From Skeletonema tropicum (lineage: Eukaryota > Bacillariophyta > Thalassiosirophyceae > Thalassiosirales > Thalassiosiraceae): DNA of 64,000 nt. Below are positions 34,182-46,570 of the stretch, in pieces. The stretch is taken from NCBI GenBank assembly GCA_037178625.1, contig CM074136.1, positions 2,108,001 through 2,172,000 on the forward strand, read 5' to 3'. Under the pieces are notes generated by a model. The model worked only from the letters and a program-made list of their open reading frames with translations, was not told where the DNA came from and did no database searches. The first letter of the stretch is position 1; each line of letters starts with the position of its first letter. The position numbers and the translations under genes are program-made.

Positions 34182-34549
34182 GATCGGCTGCACGTCGTGC
34201 GAACCAAACAGCGTTTGCCCTCATTGATTGCTACTACTTATAGCCTTGCCCAGCCATAAATGCACTAAGTGGCAAAAATTTTAATATTCTACTTTATGTG
34301 CATACATCGATAGTATAGAGTGTGAGGATTATGGGAATGACACTATCTTTTTCTGGTTCCATATATTCATCGAGATATCAACACCACAAAATCAGGTCGG
34401 GCACATCATCATCAAAAAGTGATTTTTTGATCATCCTCCGCTGAAAAGTACATAAATAACAAAATAAACGACCGATTTTCACCGTTCCAAGTGCACCATA
34501 TCTTTCCAACGCGTATTGGTAATGCATACGCAAGCTATTGGCACGAAGA
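34182..34549. other. Intergenic, no gene seen
   Basis: About 370 bp between the second 1.5-kb element and the inverted repeat. Nothing recognisable is present. Confidence 0.4.
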
Positions 34550-37151
34550 TCATAACGTTCTATTGGCTAGGCGACATAGACGGACTAGCATGCCTCTAGT
34601 GGTGGATTTTTGTTTGGACGGAAGTCCACGGAAGATGAGAACTCTGTAGAAAATATAGTAATTCCTACGTACATCCTTTTGACATCTCATCTCACCAAAC
34701 TTGAGATTCTTGGGCACTCGCTTTAGCAGCCGCAGCAGGACTATCCACTGCAATCAACGTGCAAATGTATTCTTATTCCCATGGTGAATCTACTTCTGAA
34801 GTGGTGCGGTTGGATTCCCGTCTGGATGCGCGCCGAAGCAGAAGAGCATAACACAAGATGCCGACACAGAAGCATCATTCCACAACAATCAGAATACATA
34901 CGATGGCCAACGCCGTTGCCCATCATCGCTGTGAAAACGCCACGGGATGAAAAATATTGATGTATGTACAAAGGGATGTGCCGCTAAATGTCACTACAGT
35001 GCGTATCATGCATCGCTGGTACATTGTTTGCTGGTACATGGAAGAGGACACATCTCGTAGACAATGCATGCGCACGCAACAAGAAGTAACATCTCATCAG
35101 GCACACCATCAACAACAAATAAGAATGGAATATCTATAATATTTTGATCATTATGGCGATGGTGGAGGCTGAATAGTGTGCTGCATATGGATATACTATT
35201 CAACTATTTACAGGACATGTTGTGTAGAATGTACAAAAATGGAACTGCATTCGAAAGCAAACAAGATCTCATTGTCGTAGTGGTAAATATATATGTTTCC
35301 CAATTGTGAGCGAAAGCTATTGGACTGGAATAGAGTCAAATGAAATAGAGATCAAGCCATACTAAGCTACAGTCGTCGCTCATTCTTGTTGCAACAATAT
35401 ATGAATTGTCTAGAACGCCTGGATACTTGACTGTGATGAACAGTAAGCATCAATAATTAAACTGGCGAAGGGTATTTGCATAAATAGACCATGCAATTTT
35501 ATCTATTGATGCTTGGAGGTATTTGTGGAGGTATTTGTTAGGTACATTGAGTTGTTGTGCTGATATAGAAGCAGGTTTGAAAGGTTTACATCTAATTCAT
35601 TCATTTGCTCTACTTTTCACCGTCATATCCACTTCAAATCTTTCGCTTGTTGCATGTATATACATATATAATATATACGCGATGCCTTCTATCGTCCAAT
35701 ATTTTAATATTTGCTGCTTGTATAGTCTGGAATTATACTACTCATTGCATCTGACAGCTTGCATCACAACATCATCATGTATCCTTCATCACACTTTCTG
35801 CCATCATCTGTTGCGACCATTTTGTATACGAGATGCTACATTCCAATCCATCTTGATTGTTTATCATCATCGACAGTTTCATCTTGTGTCTTCATGTCAG
35901 CGAGAAGAGTATCCGCAGGAAACCATCGAGGTTCGGCAGATGATACATTCTTCAAGTTTGAACTTTTCATATTTCCCATTAGTTGCGATGAAATATATTT
36001 GATGCATTGCGCTGCTATTCATCTAATAAATCAGACACGACAACAATACCGAGTGCAATGATTCCGTCCTGAATCCTTAGTTGTTTCCAAATCATCCTTT
36101 TCAACACATTGCATGTCCCAACTATCTATATAAAGACTAATTCGAACATGACAATAATAATATAAATTAAAATTGTGGTTATGTTGACTGCATGCTAAGT
36201 AGATGTACGTTCAAGCTGCAACTGCAACAGAGCAGCCCTACCTAGTTGACAGCCCTCCAAGAAAGGGCGCCAACATTTAAATCCGATAACACGAGAAACG
36301 AGAAACATAGAGCATGAAATAAGATTCATGTCCAGCTGACTGTGACACAGAGTATGTAGGTACTTATAAGTCGATGTGACATTGCAATATGATCTACTAA
36401 AATAATCTATCTATCTACTTTGCAATATGATTGCATCAATGGCATCGCTCCTTCTTCCCGCATGAATCACTACAAGTGATGCCTGTGAAGTGTAGTATAA
36501 TGCCTATTCATGAGCCCCGGCAAGTTTTACATGCATATTCTCCATCGCTTTTACGAGCGCAACTCATTTACAGTCGATGATGGGGTGTAGATAACCATTG
36601 TTATTGTGTTTGGTGATATTTGCTGTGTAGCGGATGACGGATTCTGCTCTCCAAAAAATGATGTCTTGCAGGTGTTGCTCTCTGTCTATGCCAAAATATG
36701 CGTCCAGATCCAAAGTAGCAGCAGCAATGTTGATCTCAAATGTATCCCAAAGGAGTTACTGGCGGCGGCAGGTGTTGTCGGCGCCGTGGTGATAGTACAA
36801 ACTGGTTCGAAGTCGACCAATCGTATAAGATCGGCATTTTTTGTGTATTGGTCGGAAGGAAAAACGCACGCGAAGAGTGGCTTTTTTTTTTTTTTAAATA
36901 CAAATAAGTGATTAGTTTAGGATGGTATTCAGGAGCTATGTACTGGGCAAGCGGGATCTGAACTTTAGAGCCCGCCATTTTTTAAAGTACCCCTACAACT
37001 CATTTGGATTTGGGAATGGCCATTCCGTATGCCCACAACTCAATGATGAATACAGAATGGCCATTTCCAATAGTTGGGGAAGAAGTTATCGACACAATAG
37101 ATAGGTGTGTATGATATAGGGATTCCTACGTAGCTCACGTAGAAATCGTAT
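34550..37151 (-). repeat. Inverted copy of the 5157-7725 repeat
   Basis: Reverse complement of 5157-7725 with only a few substitutions over 34550-36890, for example one I/V-type codon change in the frame at 35006-35203. It is more diverged from about 36890 to 37100, where a T run replaces other sequence. It lacks the 2.2-kb insertion seen next to the left copy, giving the empty site near 37150. Confidence 0.85.
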
Positions 37152-37351
37152 GCTAGAGGCGAAGTTAGCGCACATACAAGCCAAAATAAGACTGGTCCAA
37201 TAAAAATCGAGACTAACTTTTTTAGTCGGACTGCGAGAAACCCGGGACACACGCCATTTCCGAAATAGCCGAGCCGAGATATCGACACAGAACACTTTTT
37301 ACTAATCCAACACTAGCATAGCAAGCCACAAATGATTGTTATTACTATTAT

Positions 37352-38510
37352 TTACACAACTTTCGAGTCCGATGTATCAGCAGTTGCATCCAATGTATCA
37401 GCAGACTTCCTCTTCTTCGTATTTGCAACCTCTAATACCCCCGATGTATCAGCAGTCGCCTCCAATGTATCAGCAAATTTCCTCTTCTTCATATTTGCTA
37501 CCTCTACCTTCTTTTCATGGTTCATCTTTGCCTCCATTTTCACTTTTGACAGTTCCTCCGGGGTGAGGTCAACGTAGAGCTCATTGTCTGCATATCTTTC
37601 TCCAGTCTTCTCCGACAATGGTGGAATCTCCTTCCTAAAATTATTTACCAACTCAGCCCTCTTGAACGGATTAATTCCTGGAGTAGGGATTATTTCAAGC
37701 AGATCATCTTTCAACTCTTTCAAATCCTTGACACGATTCTTCAAAGCCTCCTTCCGATTGGTGTAGGTGCGTCCAGGTAACTTGTTGTACGTTGTACCAA
37801 CCAGTCTTGAGACATCCCGTAGTCTTTGCCGTATCTTCTTCTCTATCACTCTCACGAAGACTGATTTTAAAATTGCTGCCCTCCTTGCAACCTTCGGCAG
37901 CATTAGTTTCCATAGAACCCAAAGAAAAGATATGATTTTGGTTGATTTGACCAGGTAGCTTCCTGTTAATTTGAAAGTCCAAGACGTACGTTGCAACAGC
38001 TTCGCGAATATTTTCGTCTCGTAAAATAGTCAAACACTTGCATTTGCAAAATTTGTTCTTTTTGCTTAACGATGGGCAAGTATCAAATGCACTCAATCTC
38101 TCAAGACAGTTTCGTTGCATCTGTAGCATGTCGTCGTGGGAGGGTCTTTTATTCTTTGGCAAACTCAAACTTTCGAGGACTCCACTTCGATCACGGTTGT
38201 AGTCTGTCTTCTTATTCCGTGGCCGACGGACTGGTTGGGGTTCAGCCATGCCACAATAAGGCAGAGCGGCAAGAGGATCAGCAGCGAAATCAGCGGTAAG
38301 ATTTGTGGTGGCCGCAGCGGCGGCGGCGGCGGCAGCAGCTGCTTCTCGTTTTTGTCGCATAGATGCAATTCTTCCAGAAGATCGTATTCCGGTGGATTGC
38401 CCTGCAGAATTATTTTGCACAGCCACACCGCCCGGAGGCGTAGCTGCTGCTGCGGGAGGCGCTGCTACAGCGGGTGCAGATTCCTTCTTTCTAGGGACTT
38501 TTGTTGGCAT
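37352..38510 (-). pseudogene. Unrecognised gene with alanine-rich N-terminus, frameshifted
   Basis: From ATG 38510 the frame has a basic N-terminus and a polyalanine tract from a GCN-type repeat (about 38310-38342). A stretch follows with closely spaced cysteines (FCKCKCLTI) and AVATYVLDFQINRK. The more protein-like continuation (KIRQRLRDVSRLVGTTYNKL) is in another frame, down to 37352, so a frameshift near 37880-37990 is likely. The C-terminus has two tandem copies of a roughly 24-residue unit containing KKRK and ADTL-ATADTS, from a 72-bp tandem duplication at about 37365-37505. The style recalls mobile-element proteins common in diatom genomes, but I cannot name the family. Confidence 0.45.
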
Positions 38511-38913
38511 TGTTTATCGATAATGGATTGTAGGAGAGCAAAATTAGTGGCTGAAGAGCGCTTGGAGGGGGCGAAAAACTGCTGTCGCGTGGCGGCAGTA
38601 ACTAAAAAAAACACCCTATGTACGCATCAAGCTGAACTGATTGGTGACATACCAAACAGATTATCTCTGAATTATTACTTTAAAGCTTTATCTAAATATT
38701 ATCAATAGCATAATAATGAGGTGCGCCTTAACAGCATCATTTCTATACCCATATTGCCAAATTTGTGATTTTTGTCAAAATGGCCGATTTTCGTCCATCA
38801 TCATTAGCCCCTTTATTTTTGTCTCGATTTTTATTGGACCAGTCTTAAATAACCCCAAAAAACTCACTATGGCTGGATAGGAAATATATAATATCAAGCG
38901 AGATATTCATAGG
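38511..38913. promoter_or_regulatory. 5' flank of the pseudouridine synthase gene, containing dispersed repeats
   Basis: Two blocks of this flank recur elsewhere in inverse orientation: 38821-38847 (27 bp, starting GTCTCGATTTTTATTGGACC) at 37187-37213, and 38865-38909 (45 bp, starting CACTATGGCTGGATAGG) at 61937-61981. An A/T-rich TATA-like stretch (GAAATATATAATATC) lies 20-35 bp upstream of the ATG. A functional promoter role is inferred only from position. Confidence 0.4.
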
Positions 38914-40554
38914 ATGATGATGACCTCCACCCTATTCTATGCCTACTGCTGTGTGGCAATCTACTTGACCACACTAACTGCTGCCGTCCACGGCTTTATA
39001 AGCGGAGTGCAACAAATCATCACCACATCAAATGCACGAAGACAGCCGCCGCTCCAATTTTTTAGCGCCACTCCATGCCCACCAGAAATTGCCATAGACA
39101 CCAACACTCTCCTCTACCAAGCCTACCAAGCCCTAACTGTCAAAGAAGTCAAAGATATACTCCGACAGTACGGGGCGAGGGTCAGCGGAAACAAGAGCGA
39201 GTTGGTCGATCGATTGGGGGAAATCTTGGACGGAAAACGAAAAGAAGATGAGCAGCATCCTCGGTATGTTGCCAAGGAGAGACAGAAGACGTTGAAGGAA
39301 TACAATGAAATGACACTGAATGAGTTGAGAGAAGTCTTGACGGGGAGAGGGTTGAATTCAGAGGGCAATAAACGTGAGCTTGTGCATCGGGTGCTTATTT
39401 CAGGGTATGAGGCAAAAAGTCAACTGTTGGCTGTGGTGAACAATGATGATGATAACATGGAGCTAGCATCGTCACTGCCAACAACTAATGATCATGCTAG
39501 ACTGGATGCTAACAGCAAGTGGCAAATAATTGAACCTACCATTGAGAATTGTCAAAATCTGACTAATGATTACAAGAAGGAGATTGTATTGGGCGACGGC
39601 ACCGAACTTCCATTCCTATCTCAATTATTATTTGTAAACAAACCCTCCGGCTGGTCCACACTTCCTACCAAGCAGCAATTAGAAAACCCAACTTCTCCAA
39701 CGTATCCGTGTCTATCAAAGAGCATTCTACAATGGCTAAAGACTGATCCAAGAGGCGAAGAACGGCTCCGACGAGCTCAATCAGACGAACAACATTGGTG
39801 GGAAAGAGTACTTGAAACAGAACCACAGAATTCCATGCAAAGACGGGAACTCAAGAAAAGAATACGCAAGTATGAGAAGCAGTTGGGAAAAAACTCCACG
39901 TTTGAGCCGCGCCCCGCTCATAGATTGGATATTGATACCTCGGGTCTTGTTTGTATCGCATTAACTCCAACTGCATTGCGTAATGCAAACATGTTGTTTG
40001 AAAAGAAAAGTGTTGAAAAAGAGCTTGACGCGGTAGAAGGTTGTGTCGAAAAGAGATATCTTGCGTTAGTAGAGGGTTCCATGGACAAAGAGTCAGGTAA
40101 TGGTACGATTTCTCACGCAATAGGAAAAGTGTGGGTTGACGACCACAATGAATGGGCATGTGATATTCACGATGATGGATCATTTGCATTCATTCGAGAC
40201 GGCTCTGCTGATACAACATTTGTACCAGATACTCTGAGAGAAGCGATAACTTTGTACAACGCAGTAGATTGGGGCACAGTGCAAAAAAAAGGTGATAGGA
40301 CGAGTGTCACTCGAGTGGAACTCACGCCAGTGACAGGAAGGGGTCACCAGTTACGACTTCATATGGCGTCCATATCACACCCCATTGTTGGAGATTACAT
40401 GCATGGCAATGAACATGCGGTCAACGAAAATGACCAATTGTGCCTACATGCATCAAAGCTGGCATTGGATTCATTTTGCTTTGCTCCTAATAATGGGGAT
40501 ACTACCTCTATTCAGAAGTGTCGCATTGTTGTCGAATCTACGCCTCCATTTTAA
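38914..40554 (+). CDS. RluA-type pseudouridine synthase with two SAP domains, probably organelle-targeted
   Basis: An intact 546-aa frame. The N-terminus is a hydrophobic leader (about residues 1-27, ending AAVHGFISG) followed by a hydroxylated/basic stretch. This resembles a diatom plastid bipartite presequence in which an aromatic residue follows the signal cleavage site. Two SAP-type helix-extended-helix motifs follow (about 73-104, LTVKEVKDIL ... GNKSELVDRL, and 133-163, MTLNELREVL ... GNKRELVHRV). The catalytic domain then starts near 230 (LFVNKPSGW) and carries the RluA motif HRLDIDTSGL, with catalytic aspartate about residue 339, and later GRGHQLRLHMASI-HPIVGD. The family isomerises uridine to pseudouridine in rRNA or tRNA. 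Targeting to the plastid is inference. An AATAAA lies 40 bp past the stop. Confidence 0.9.
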   Translation: MMMTSTLFYAYCCVAIYLTTLTAAVHGFISGVQQIITTSNARRQPPLQFFSATPCPPEIAIDTNTLLYQAYQALTVKEVKDILRQYGARVSGNKSELVDRLGEILDGKRKEDEQHPRYVAKERQKTLKEYNEMTLNELREVLTGRGLNSEGNKRELVHRVLISGYEAKSQLLAVVNNDDDNMELASSLPTTNDHARLDANSKWQIIEPTIENCQNLTNDYKKEIVLGDGTELPFLSQLLFVNKPSGWSTLPTKQQLENPTSPTYPCLSKSILQWLKTDPRGEERLRRAQSDEQHWWERVLETEPQNSMQRRELKKRIRKYEKQLGKNSTFEPRPAHRLDIDTSGLVCIALTPTALRNANMLFEKKSVEKELDAVEGCVEKRYLALVEGSMDKESGNGTISHAIGKVWVDDHNEWACDIHDDGSFAFIRDGSADTTFVPDTLREAITLYNAVDWGTVQKKGDRTSVTRVELTPVTGRGHQLRLHMASISHPIVGDYMHGNEHAVNENDQLCLHASKLALDSFCFAPNNGDTTSIQKCRIVVESTPPF

Positions 40555-40593
40555 TCCGTATTCATCAATACAAATAAGTTTCATATTTCCTGA

Positions 40594-40599
40594 AATAAA
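40594..40599 (+). promoter_or_regulatory. AATAAA polyadenylation-like signal
   Basis: AATAAA lies 40 bp downstream of the pseudouridine synthase stop, within the 105-bp gap to the convergent aminopeptidase gene. Confidence 0.4.
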
Positions 40600-40659
40600 G
40601 CTCTTGTTTACTTAACACGCATATACTTACAAATGCGTTTCTCTACTGTGGATGCCCCT

Positions 40660-43458
40660 TCAAACTGTTGACCAGAATTCGTCCGACTTCAACTCACTGT
40701 TCTGAAGCAGTGCCAAGAACTTGGCATTCGAGCGCATGTTCTCGAGTGTCTGCTGAATCTTCCTGGATGACCGAGGGACAGGATTGGCCTTGAAGAATGC
40801 TTCGATTTCATCTGCCTTTTCATCAGAACAGAAACCACCAGCACAGCTGACAATTACTGCATCCATGAGAGACGCATTGGCATTTCCAATCATGGCTTTG
40901 ATAGCGTTGAAATTCTTTTGCATGAAAGCCCAAGCGATAGAACGGCCTTCGTTAGATGATGACCGGACAGCTCCCATTGGATAGAAGAAGTCCTGAAGCT
41001 TGATCTCTCCAGAGATTGCCCATTCCAATGTTGCAGTCTTCAATTTGGGATCGGGTGTGTGCCCAAGAGATGCCAGAACGTGCTTTCGTTCGGCGTTGTC
41101 GGAAGCCTGGTCAAAGTAAGCCTTCACATCTTCAAATTCTTTGGCTGTTCCATTCTTCAAAACAATCCTGAAAACGCTCGATCTCATATCACTGGGCAAG
41201 CTCTTCATGTCACTATGATCGGCTTGAAATGCATGGAATCTCTTCAATGCTTCTGCCGCAACACTTGCATCATCGTAACAGAATGAACTCAAGAGACCTA
41301 TCATCATCCCGCGAAGAAGAACATCCAAATGGCCATCGTCACTTTTAGCTTCCCATCCAACCTGGCCAAGAAGTCCAAGGACAATGCGCTTTGCCAATGC
41401 GCTGAAGTTTTCACTCATTACCGGATCATCTGACATGACAGCGTCCAGGCCTCCTAGTATGGCAGAGATGGATTCCCAAACAATGTAGCTGTCCTCATTC
41501 TTATAACTCGATAAAAGCCTAATCAATCCTGCAGGATTCATCTTTCCTGCCTTGACGAGGGCGTAAGCATCGCCGAGAAGAGCAGCCCTGTCGGCGGGTG
41601 GGAGAGTTTTTGACTCAATGCCAACTGATAAGCGGTCAATCATTGTAGACGTAACTTTCACACGCATTGGTACGTCCTGTCCTGCATTCAACTTGACCCA
41701 GCCACCCTCGGACAAGGGCACAGTAACTGTGGCCGTTTTTTCTCTCATGAAAATCATATCCTGCTGCGTGCCTTCCTCGGTGCACGTCAAGATTGGAATA
41801 CACCATTTCTTGTCAATATCTTCGGCCGATAGTGGTGACCCATCGGACAAGAACCACTCCTGTGCCAACGTCAAGGTAACCTTATCACTTTCCCATTTTT
41901 CATCAGTGACAGTAACAAGAGGGAAACCCATCTGTTCTGTCCATGACGCCATCATCTCTTGCACAGGCAATCCACTGCTGTCCTCCCAAGCCTTCCACAA
42001 ATCGAATGTTTCAGTGTTACCGTAGGCGTACTTCTTCATGTAATTACCCAGACCCTTCTGAAAAGCCTTCATGCCCAACACGGCACGAATCATTTTAACG
42101 ACGGAACCTCCCTTGCAATAGCTAATGGCATCAAACACCTCTTCCACTTCTTCCGCATGATGAATCGGCACCTGAATAGGATGGCTAGATTTCAACGCAT
42201 CCAATCTCATAGCCGCCGACAAATGCCCCGTTGTAAATTGATCCCACATGGACCACTGGGGATAAAGGTGGTCTGCCGCCCAATTCTCCGCCCAAGACGC
42301 GAACCCTTCGTTGAGCCACAAATCATCCCACCAAGCCATAGTTACGAGGTTTCCAAACTTAGATTCGGTCAGGATGTGTTTTGTGCGTAGTTTGTTAGCA
42401 AAATCCAATGAGGGTTTGAAACATATATATGAGATGAAAAGTAGTACGATTTAAAAGAAAGATGATATACCGTTGTAAACAATACAACTTACCCACTGGT
42501 GTGCAAGTTCATGGGTGACTACGGTACAAACACGCTGTTTCTGATTACTCGACGCCTTGGTCGGATCAATTAGCAAGTCCACCTCCCTGTAAGTGACCAA
42601 ACCCCAGTTCTCCATGGCACCAGCCGCAAATTCAGGTATAGCCACCATATCCAGTTTCGGCAATGGATACGGAATACCAAAGAAATCATCATAGGCATCT
42701 AAACTCTTCGTTGCACAGTGTAAAGCAAAGACACCCGTTTCACTTTTTCCAGGGGGAGTGTACACACGTACCAAAACCCCATGTGACGTTTGTGCTTGGA
42801 CATAATCGAATTCACCAATGACAAAAGCTAGCAAATACGTGGACATGATAGGTGTATCCAAAAATGTCAACTCTTTCTTTGTACCCCCCTCCAAAGTTTT
42901 GTGGGATAATTCTGGCATGTTACTAAACGCATCCAATTCTTTCGGCACAATTAACGTAACCCCAAACACTGCCTTACGTGCTGGTTCATCCCAGCACGGG
43001 AAACAGCGCCGAGCATCCAAGCTTTCAAATTGGGTGCTTGCCATGATCTTTTTCGTGCCATGAATATCGGTATAGCTGCTGCGATAAAATCCTGCCATTT
43101 GATTGTTCAAAAATCCATTGTAATGAATTGTTAGTACCAAAGTTGAATCAGGCGGGATGGGACTGGCAAATCCAAAGGAGACCGTGGTGGATTTCATATC
43201 GATGAAAATCTCCTCGGCCTCGTGCACTTCATCTGGGTCACCCTTGATTGTGTACGAAGCACTGGCGAAGCACAATTCTTTGGCGTGCAGGATGATCTTA
43301 GAGGTGGACACGTCATGGGCAGTTGTGAGTTCGATGGTGGTCACTCCTGTGAAGGTGAAGGCGGTGAGATCGGGGGTTAGAGTGATGTCGTAGCGAGTGG
43401 GGTTAATATTGAGCGGGAGGAGGACCCTGCCTGCCGCTTTGTCGGTTGATGACATCAT
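40660..43458 (-). CDS. M1 family zinc aminopeptidase (puromycin-sensitive type), 2 exons
   Basis: Proposed CDS: complement of 40660-42357 and 42493-43458, giving 887 aa. The single GT-AG intron of 135 bp (42358-42492) is phase 0 and lies exactly inside the zinc site. Splicing joins HELAHQW to FGNLVTMAWWDDLWLNE, restoring HEXXH-X18-E (H316, E317, H320, E339). The exopeptidase motif GAMEN is at about 280-284. The N-terminal beta domain and a C-terminal ERAP1-like helical region are complete, and total length suits cytosolic PSA/aminopeptidase N. There is no signal peptide, so it is probably cytosolic; it removes N-terminal residues from peptides after proteasomal breakdown. It converges on the pseudouridine synthase gene. 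A Helitron-like element lies 155 bp upstream of its ATG. Confidence 0.95.
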
Positions 43459-43613
43459 GGTCAGGTGTGATGTCTTAGGATGTCTTATGTACTTGTATTG
43501 TTTGTTTTTTGTTTTTTGTTTTTATTTTGATTTTGTAGGGGTGGTTCGCGGTTCCCCCCTACTTAAGTACTCATCGCGGGATTGAAATTTTTTGGTTTTC
43601 ATTTTCATCTACA

Positions 43614-44256
43614 CTAGCCGCGCAAGCGCGGCTAGCGCGTCCCGCGTCAGTACGCACAAAAAATGTTACACTCTCAAGTCACGTCTTGTATTCCCTTGCA
43701 ACATGCTCACCACTCGCTGCTGCCGAAGAAGAAGCTGCACCTCGAGAAGCCACTTCTCATGAATGCTTATGTTGCTTGTACCCACCGTCCAATCTATTCT
43801 TGCTCCTACCCTGAACTCGTTGCTGCTGCAAGAAAAGACGCTTCTACTGGGCACCTGCATCCACTACTTCTCCAAGTACGATTGTGCACTGTGATACTTA
43901 ATTATTATTTGTGACACTCCCAAACTCAACCCCCTGAATGTGACACTACCAAACTCAATCAATCCGCTTCGTGTTACATACACCTCAAAATGTGACACTG
44001 GGACTGGCTGTCACATGCCTCGCCAATTTAGACTTTTGGGTACAAATTCCTACATGACATTTGTGTAGATTGAGAAGAAACGACCTCGCCAAAATGGCGG
44101 ATATGCTAATTTTGGCCAGCAAATTTTGGCTACTTAACTAACTAACTAACTAACTAACTAACGGACATGATATACACACACGCACACACACACACACACA
44201 CACACGCACGCACGCACGCACGCATGCACACGCGCGTCAGTTAAAGTATATATAGA
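43614..44256 (-). mobile_element. Non-autonomous Helitron-like element, copy 1
   Basis: Read on the minus strand it starts TCTATATATACTTTAACTGA after an A. It ends with the hairpin CTAGCCGCGC-TT-GCGCGGCTAG directly before T, that is, TC...CTAG inserted between A and T with no target duplication. These are Helitron hallmarks. Inside are a CA/TG microsatellite and GTTA tetranucleotide repeats near the 5' end. The only ORF (43663-43914) is a shadow shared by all copies. Confidence 0.75.
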
Positions 44257-46213
44257 TATATACTTACTTACATACAGCTGTTTTCATTTCAGAGATTCTG
44301 CACATACAAAATTCGAATTCCTACGTGGGTTCAGTATAAATGACGTATTGAGTCTTATAAAAATCACTTGGGCCGATTTTTCCCGCCTCCATCACTCATC
44401 AAGCTTCTTCCGCACAAAATGATGCCAATCATGGCCCTACAAGACCCAAAAGCGGATAGCCAGTTCTCACTAGGTAGCATGCATCAGGTCTATCCTAAGC
44501 AATCATTTTGATCCAATGCACCTTAATATTCGAATAAGACCTTAGGATAGACCGGAGAACAGTCGTCATGATCACCAAGAAGAAAATTCTGAAAGCATTC
44601 CGCGATATCACTATTCGTCCCACCCTAACCATCATCAGTGGAGTGTGACGAGTCTTTAGGTCATATATTGTAGGTCCGAATCATCAGACGAAGTCCCAAT
44701 AATCATGTTCGCCACCATTTCGTTCTTTGGCTTCGTCAGGAGGCTTGGACTGCGGAAACATGGGCAAGATGTTTAGGAGTATGTCGCAATATCCACCTAG
44801 TGCCGAGAAGAAGCAACGCAGCAACACTACTTCATCATAGATCATAGCGGATACCTCATCATCACATGCAACAACATGATATTTATTGCTCATTTGCGGC
44901 TACCAACGTGTTTCCGAATCGTTAGAAGTGAATGGCCCCTTGTTGTGAGGATAGCCGGTGCCGCTATTTTTAGAGGAGGTACCCGGATACAATACACTTG
45001 TGGAAGTACCTGAAAAATTGATCGATAACACCATGGACAAGATAAAACAAGAACAACACTATTTCCTCAAAGAGTATCAACTATCTCCGAACAACGCTGT
45101 GATCACCTAGAGCACTCGCTGCTCGCGTGTTGGAATAAAATCCAGATGATGCTTCTTGCCCCATCAGGCATGACATCGACATTACTTCAGACCAACGTAG
45201 ACAAAAGTAACAAATACCTGTTGAGAAGGCGGCTGAACTGGGTTGTACGTGATAATAGTAGTAGAGGGGTCAATATCTGTGTCTTGCAACAATGGACGTG
45301 GTGTACAATAGTAAGACTGGAGATTGCTCCTTCCTGCCAAAGCAAAGCAGTAGCTCAAAGCATGTAGAACTGTCAATTCAGAAATATTACATAATATTGA
45401 CCAAGTATGAAATGTCGTTGACACTTTTGAATTGTAGTAGCAACACCATAGTAGCCTTGAGAAGCTGATTACAGTTTACAATTTTACTACTCATATTCTA
45501 CAACAACACGGGACGCACAATACATATAAGAATTGTTGTATTGTTGTATGTTGTGTCACAGCATCACCTATATAAGCAACTTCATAGAACCTTGCAGAAT
45601 ACGAGGAAGTACCAAAGATTAAACTCAATATCGGCGGAAGCATGAGCTCTTGTTTTAATAGTCCCATGATAGATTGGATGCGGCTGTCATACTTTAGAGG
45701 ACGTGGTATCTCTAAAAGTTCGTCAATGGTATCGACAAGATTTATAATTATTCCATCCGCACGACACTTTCGTCACGCCCAAATAACATCATGAATTCCA
45801 CATATGAAATAATGACGCGATGATTTACTCCGTCTTTACTCCGTCGTTTGGTTCTACTCAAGTCCTCGATGTCTATGATAGGTTGATAAGTGAACGCAAA
45901 GTACATGCACGATTTTTGGGACGTGATGATGGACATTAAGACTCTTCAGCGGTGGCTGAAGCAGGTTAAAGATATACACATATTCGCATCTATTACTTAA
46001 CTGATGGTACTACTGGGAACGATTAGTTGCATTCATGTAAGCGGCGAGTTGCTGCAACTGATGCTACCAGAAGATGTATGTATCATGGTGAAGGTGCTGG
46101 TTTTTGTGGTAGTGGGGGGAAGAGAGCAGTCGAGTCAAATCTGTGTCACACCTTGGTATGTTTCTACGGGCGGAATTACTTTTTACGATAAACAGGATCG
46201 TTTTGAAAACAGC
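44257..46213. other. Intergenic, one small inverted repeat
   Basis: About 2 kb between two Helitron copies with no gene. A 13-bp inverted repeat, GGTCTATCCTAAG (about 44488) and CTTAGGATAGACC (about 44553), could form a hairpin with a 50-nt loop. Confidence 0.4.
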
Positions 46214-46428
46214 TGTAGGCGTATCGGGATAGAGGGCGCTTTTCATACCCTCTTGTGGGCGGTGCCCACGTGGGACCCACAACTGCAGAAAATTAGGTGA
46301 AAATGAGCTAAATTGCGGACAAAATCCCCGAATATCGACCCAAAATCACCCAAAATCTCCTGTGCCAAATCCCTCTTGTGGGCACGCCAACACGCCAACT
46401 ATCCCGATTAAGGTATTGTACGCCTACA
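46214..46428. mobile_element. Small TIR element adjacent to a Helitron insertion
   Basis: TGTAGGCGTA at 46214 is matched by TACGCCTACA ending at 46428. A second inner pair, TCGGGATAG and CTATCCCGA, supports a 215-bp inverted-repeat element. Helitron copy 2 begins 0-4 bp beyond its right end. A CTCTTGTGGGC word is repeated inside. No target duplication can be checked because the right flank is interrupted. Confidence 0.45.
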
Positions 46429-46432
46429 TCTA

Positions 46433-46469
46433 TCTATATATATACTTAAACTGACGCGCGTGTGCGTGC

Positions 46470-46511
<42 letters not shown>

Positions 46512-46518
46512 CATGTCC

Positions 46519-46570
<52 letters not shown>

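Noticed and set aside
37336..37566. Plus-strand ORF with repeated PMYQQ motifs
   Set aside because: It is the antisense of the 72-bp tandem duplication at the C-terminus of the minus-strand gene; the repeat pattern is explained by that gene.
44132..44225. Tandem TAAC and CA repeats as a possible CRISPR or telomere-like array
   Set aside because: Simple microsatellites inside a Helitron-like element; no spacers and no telomere unit.
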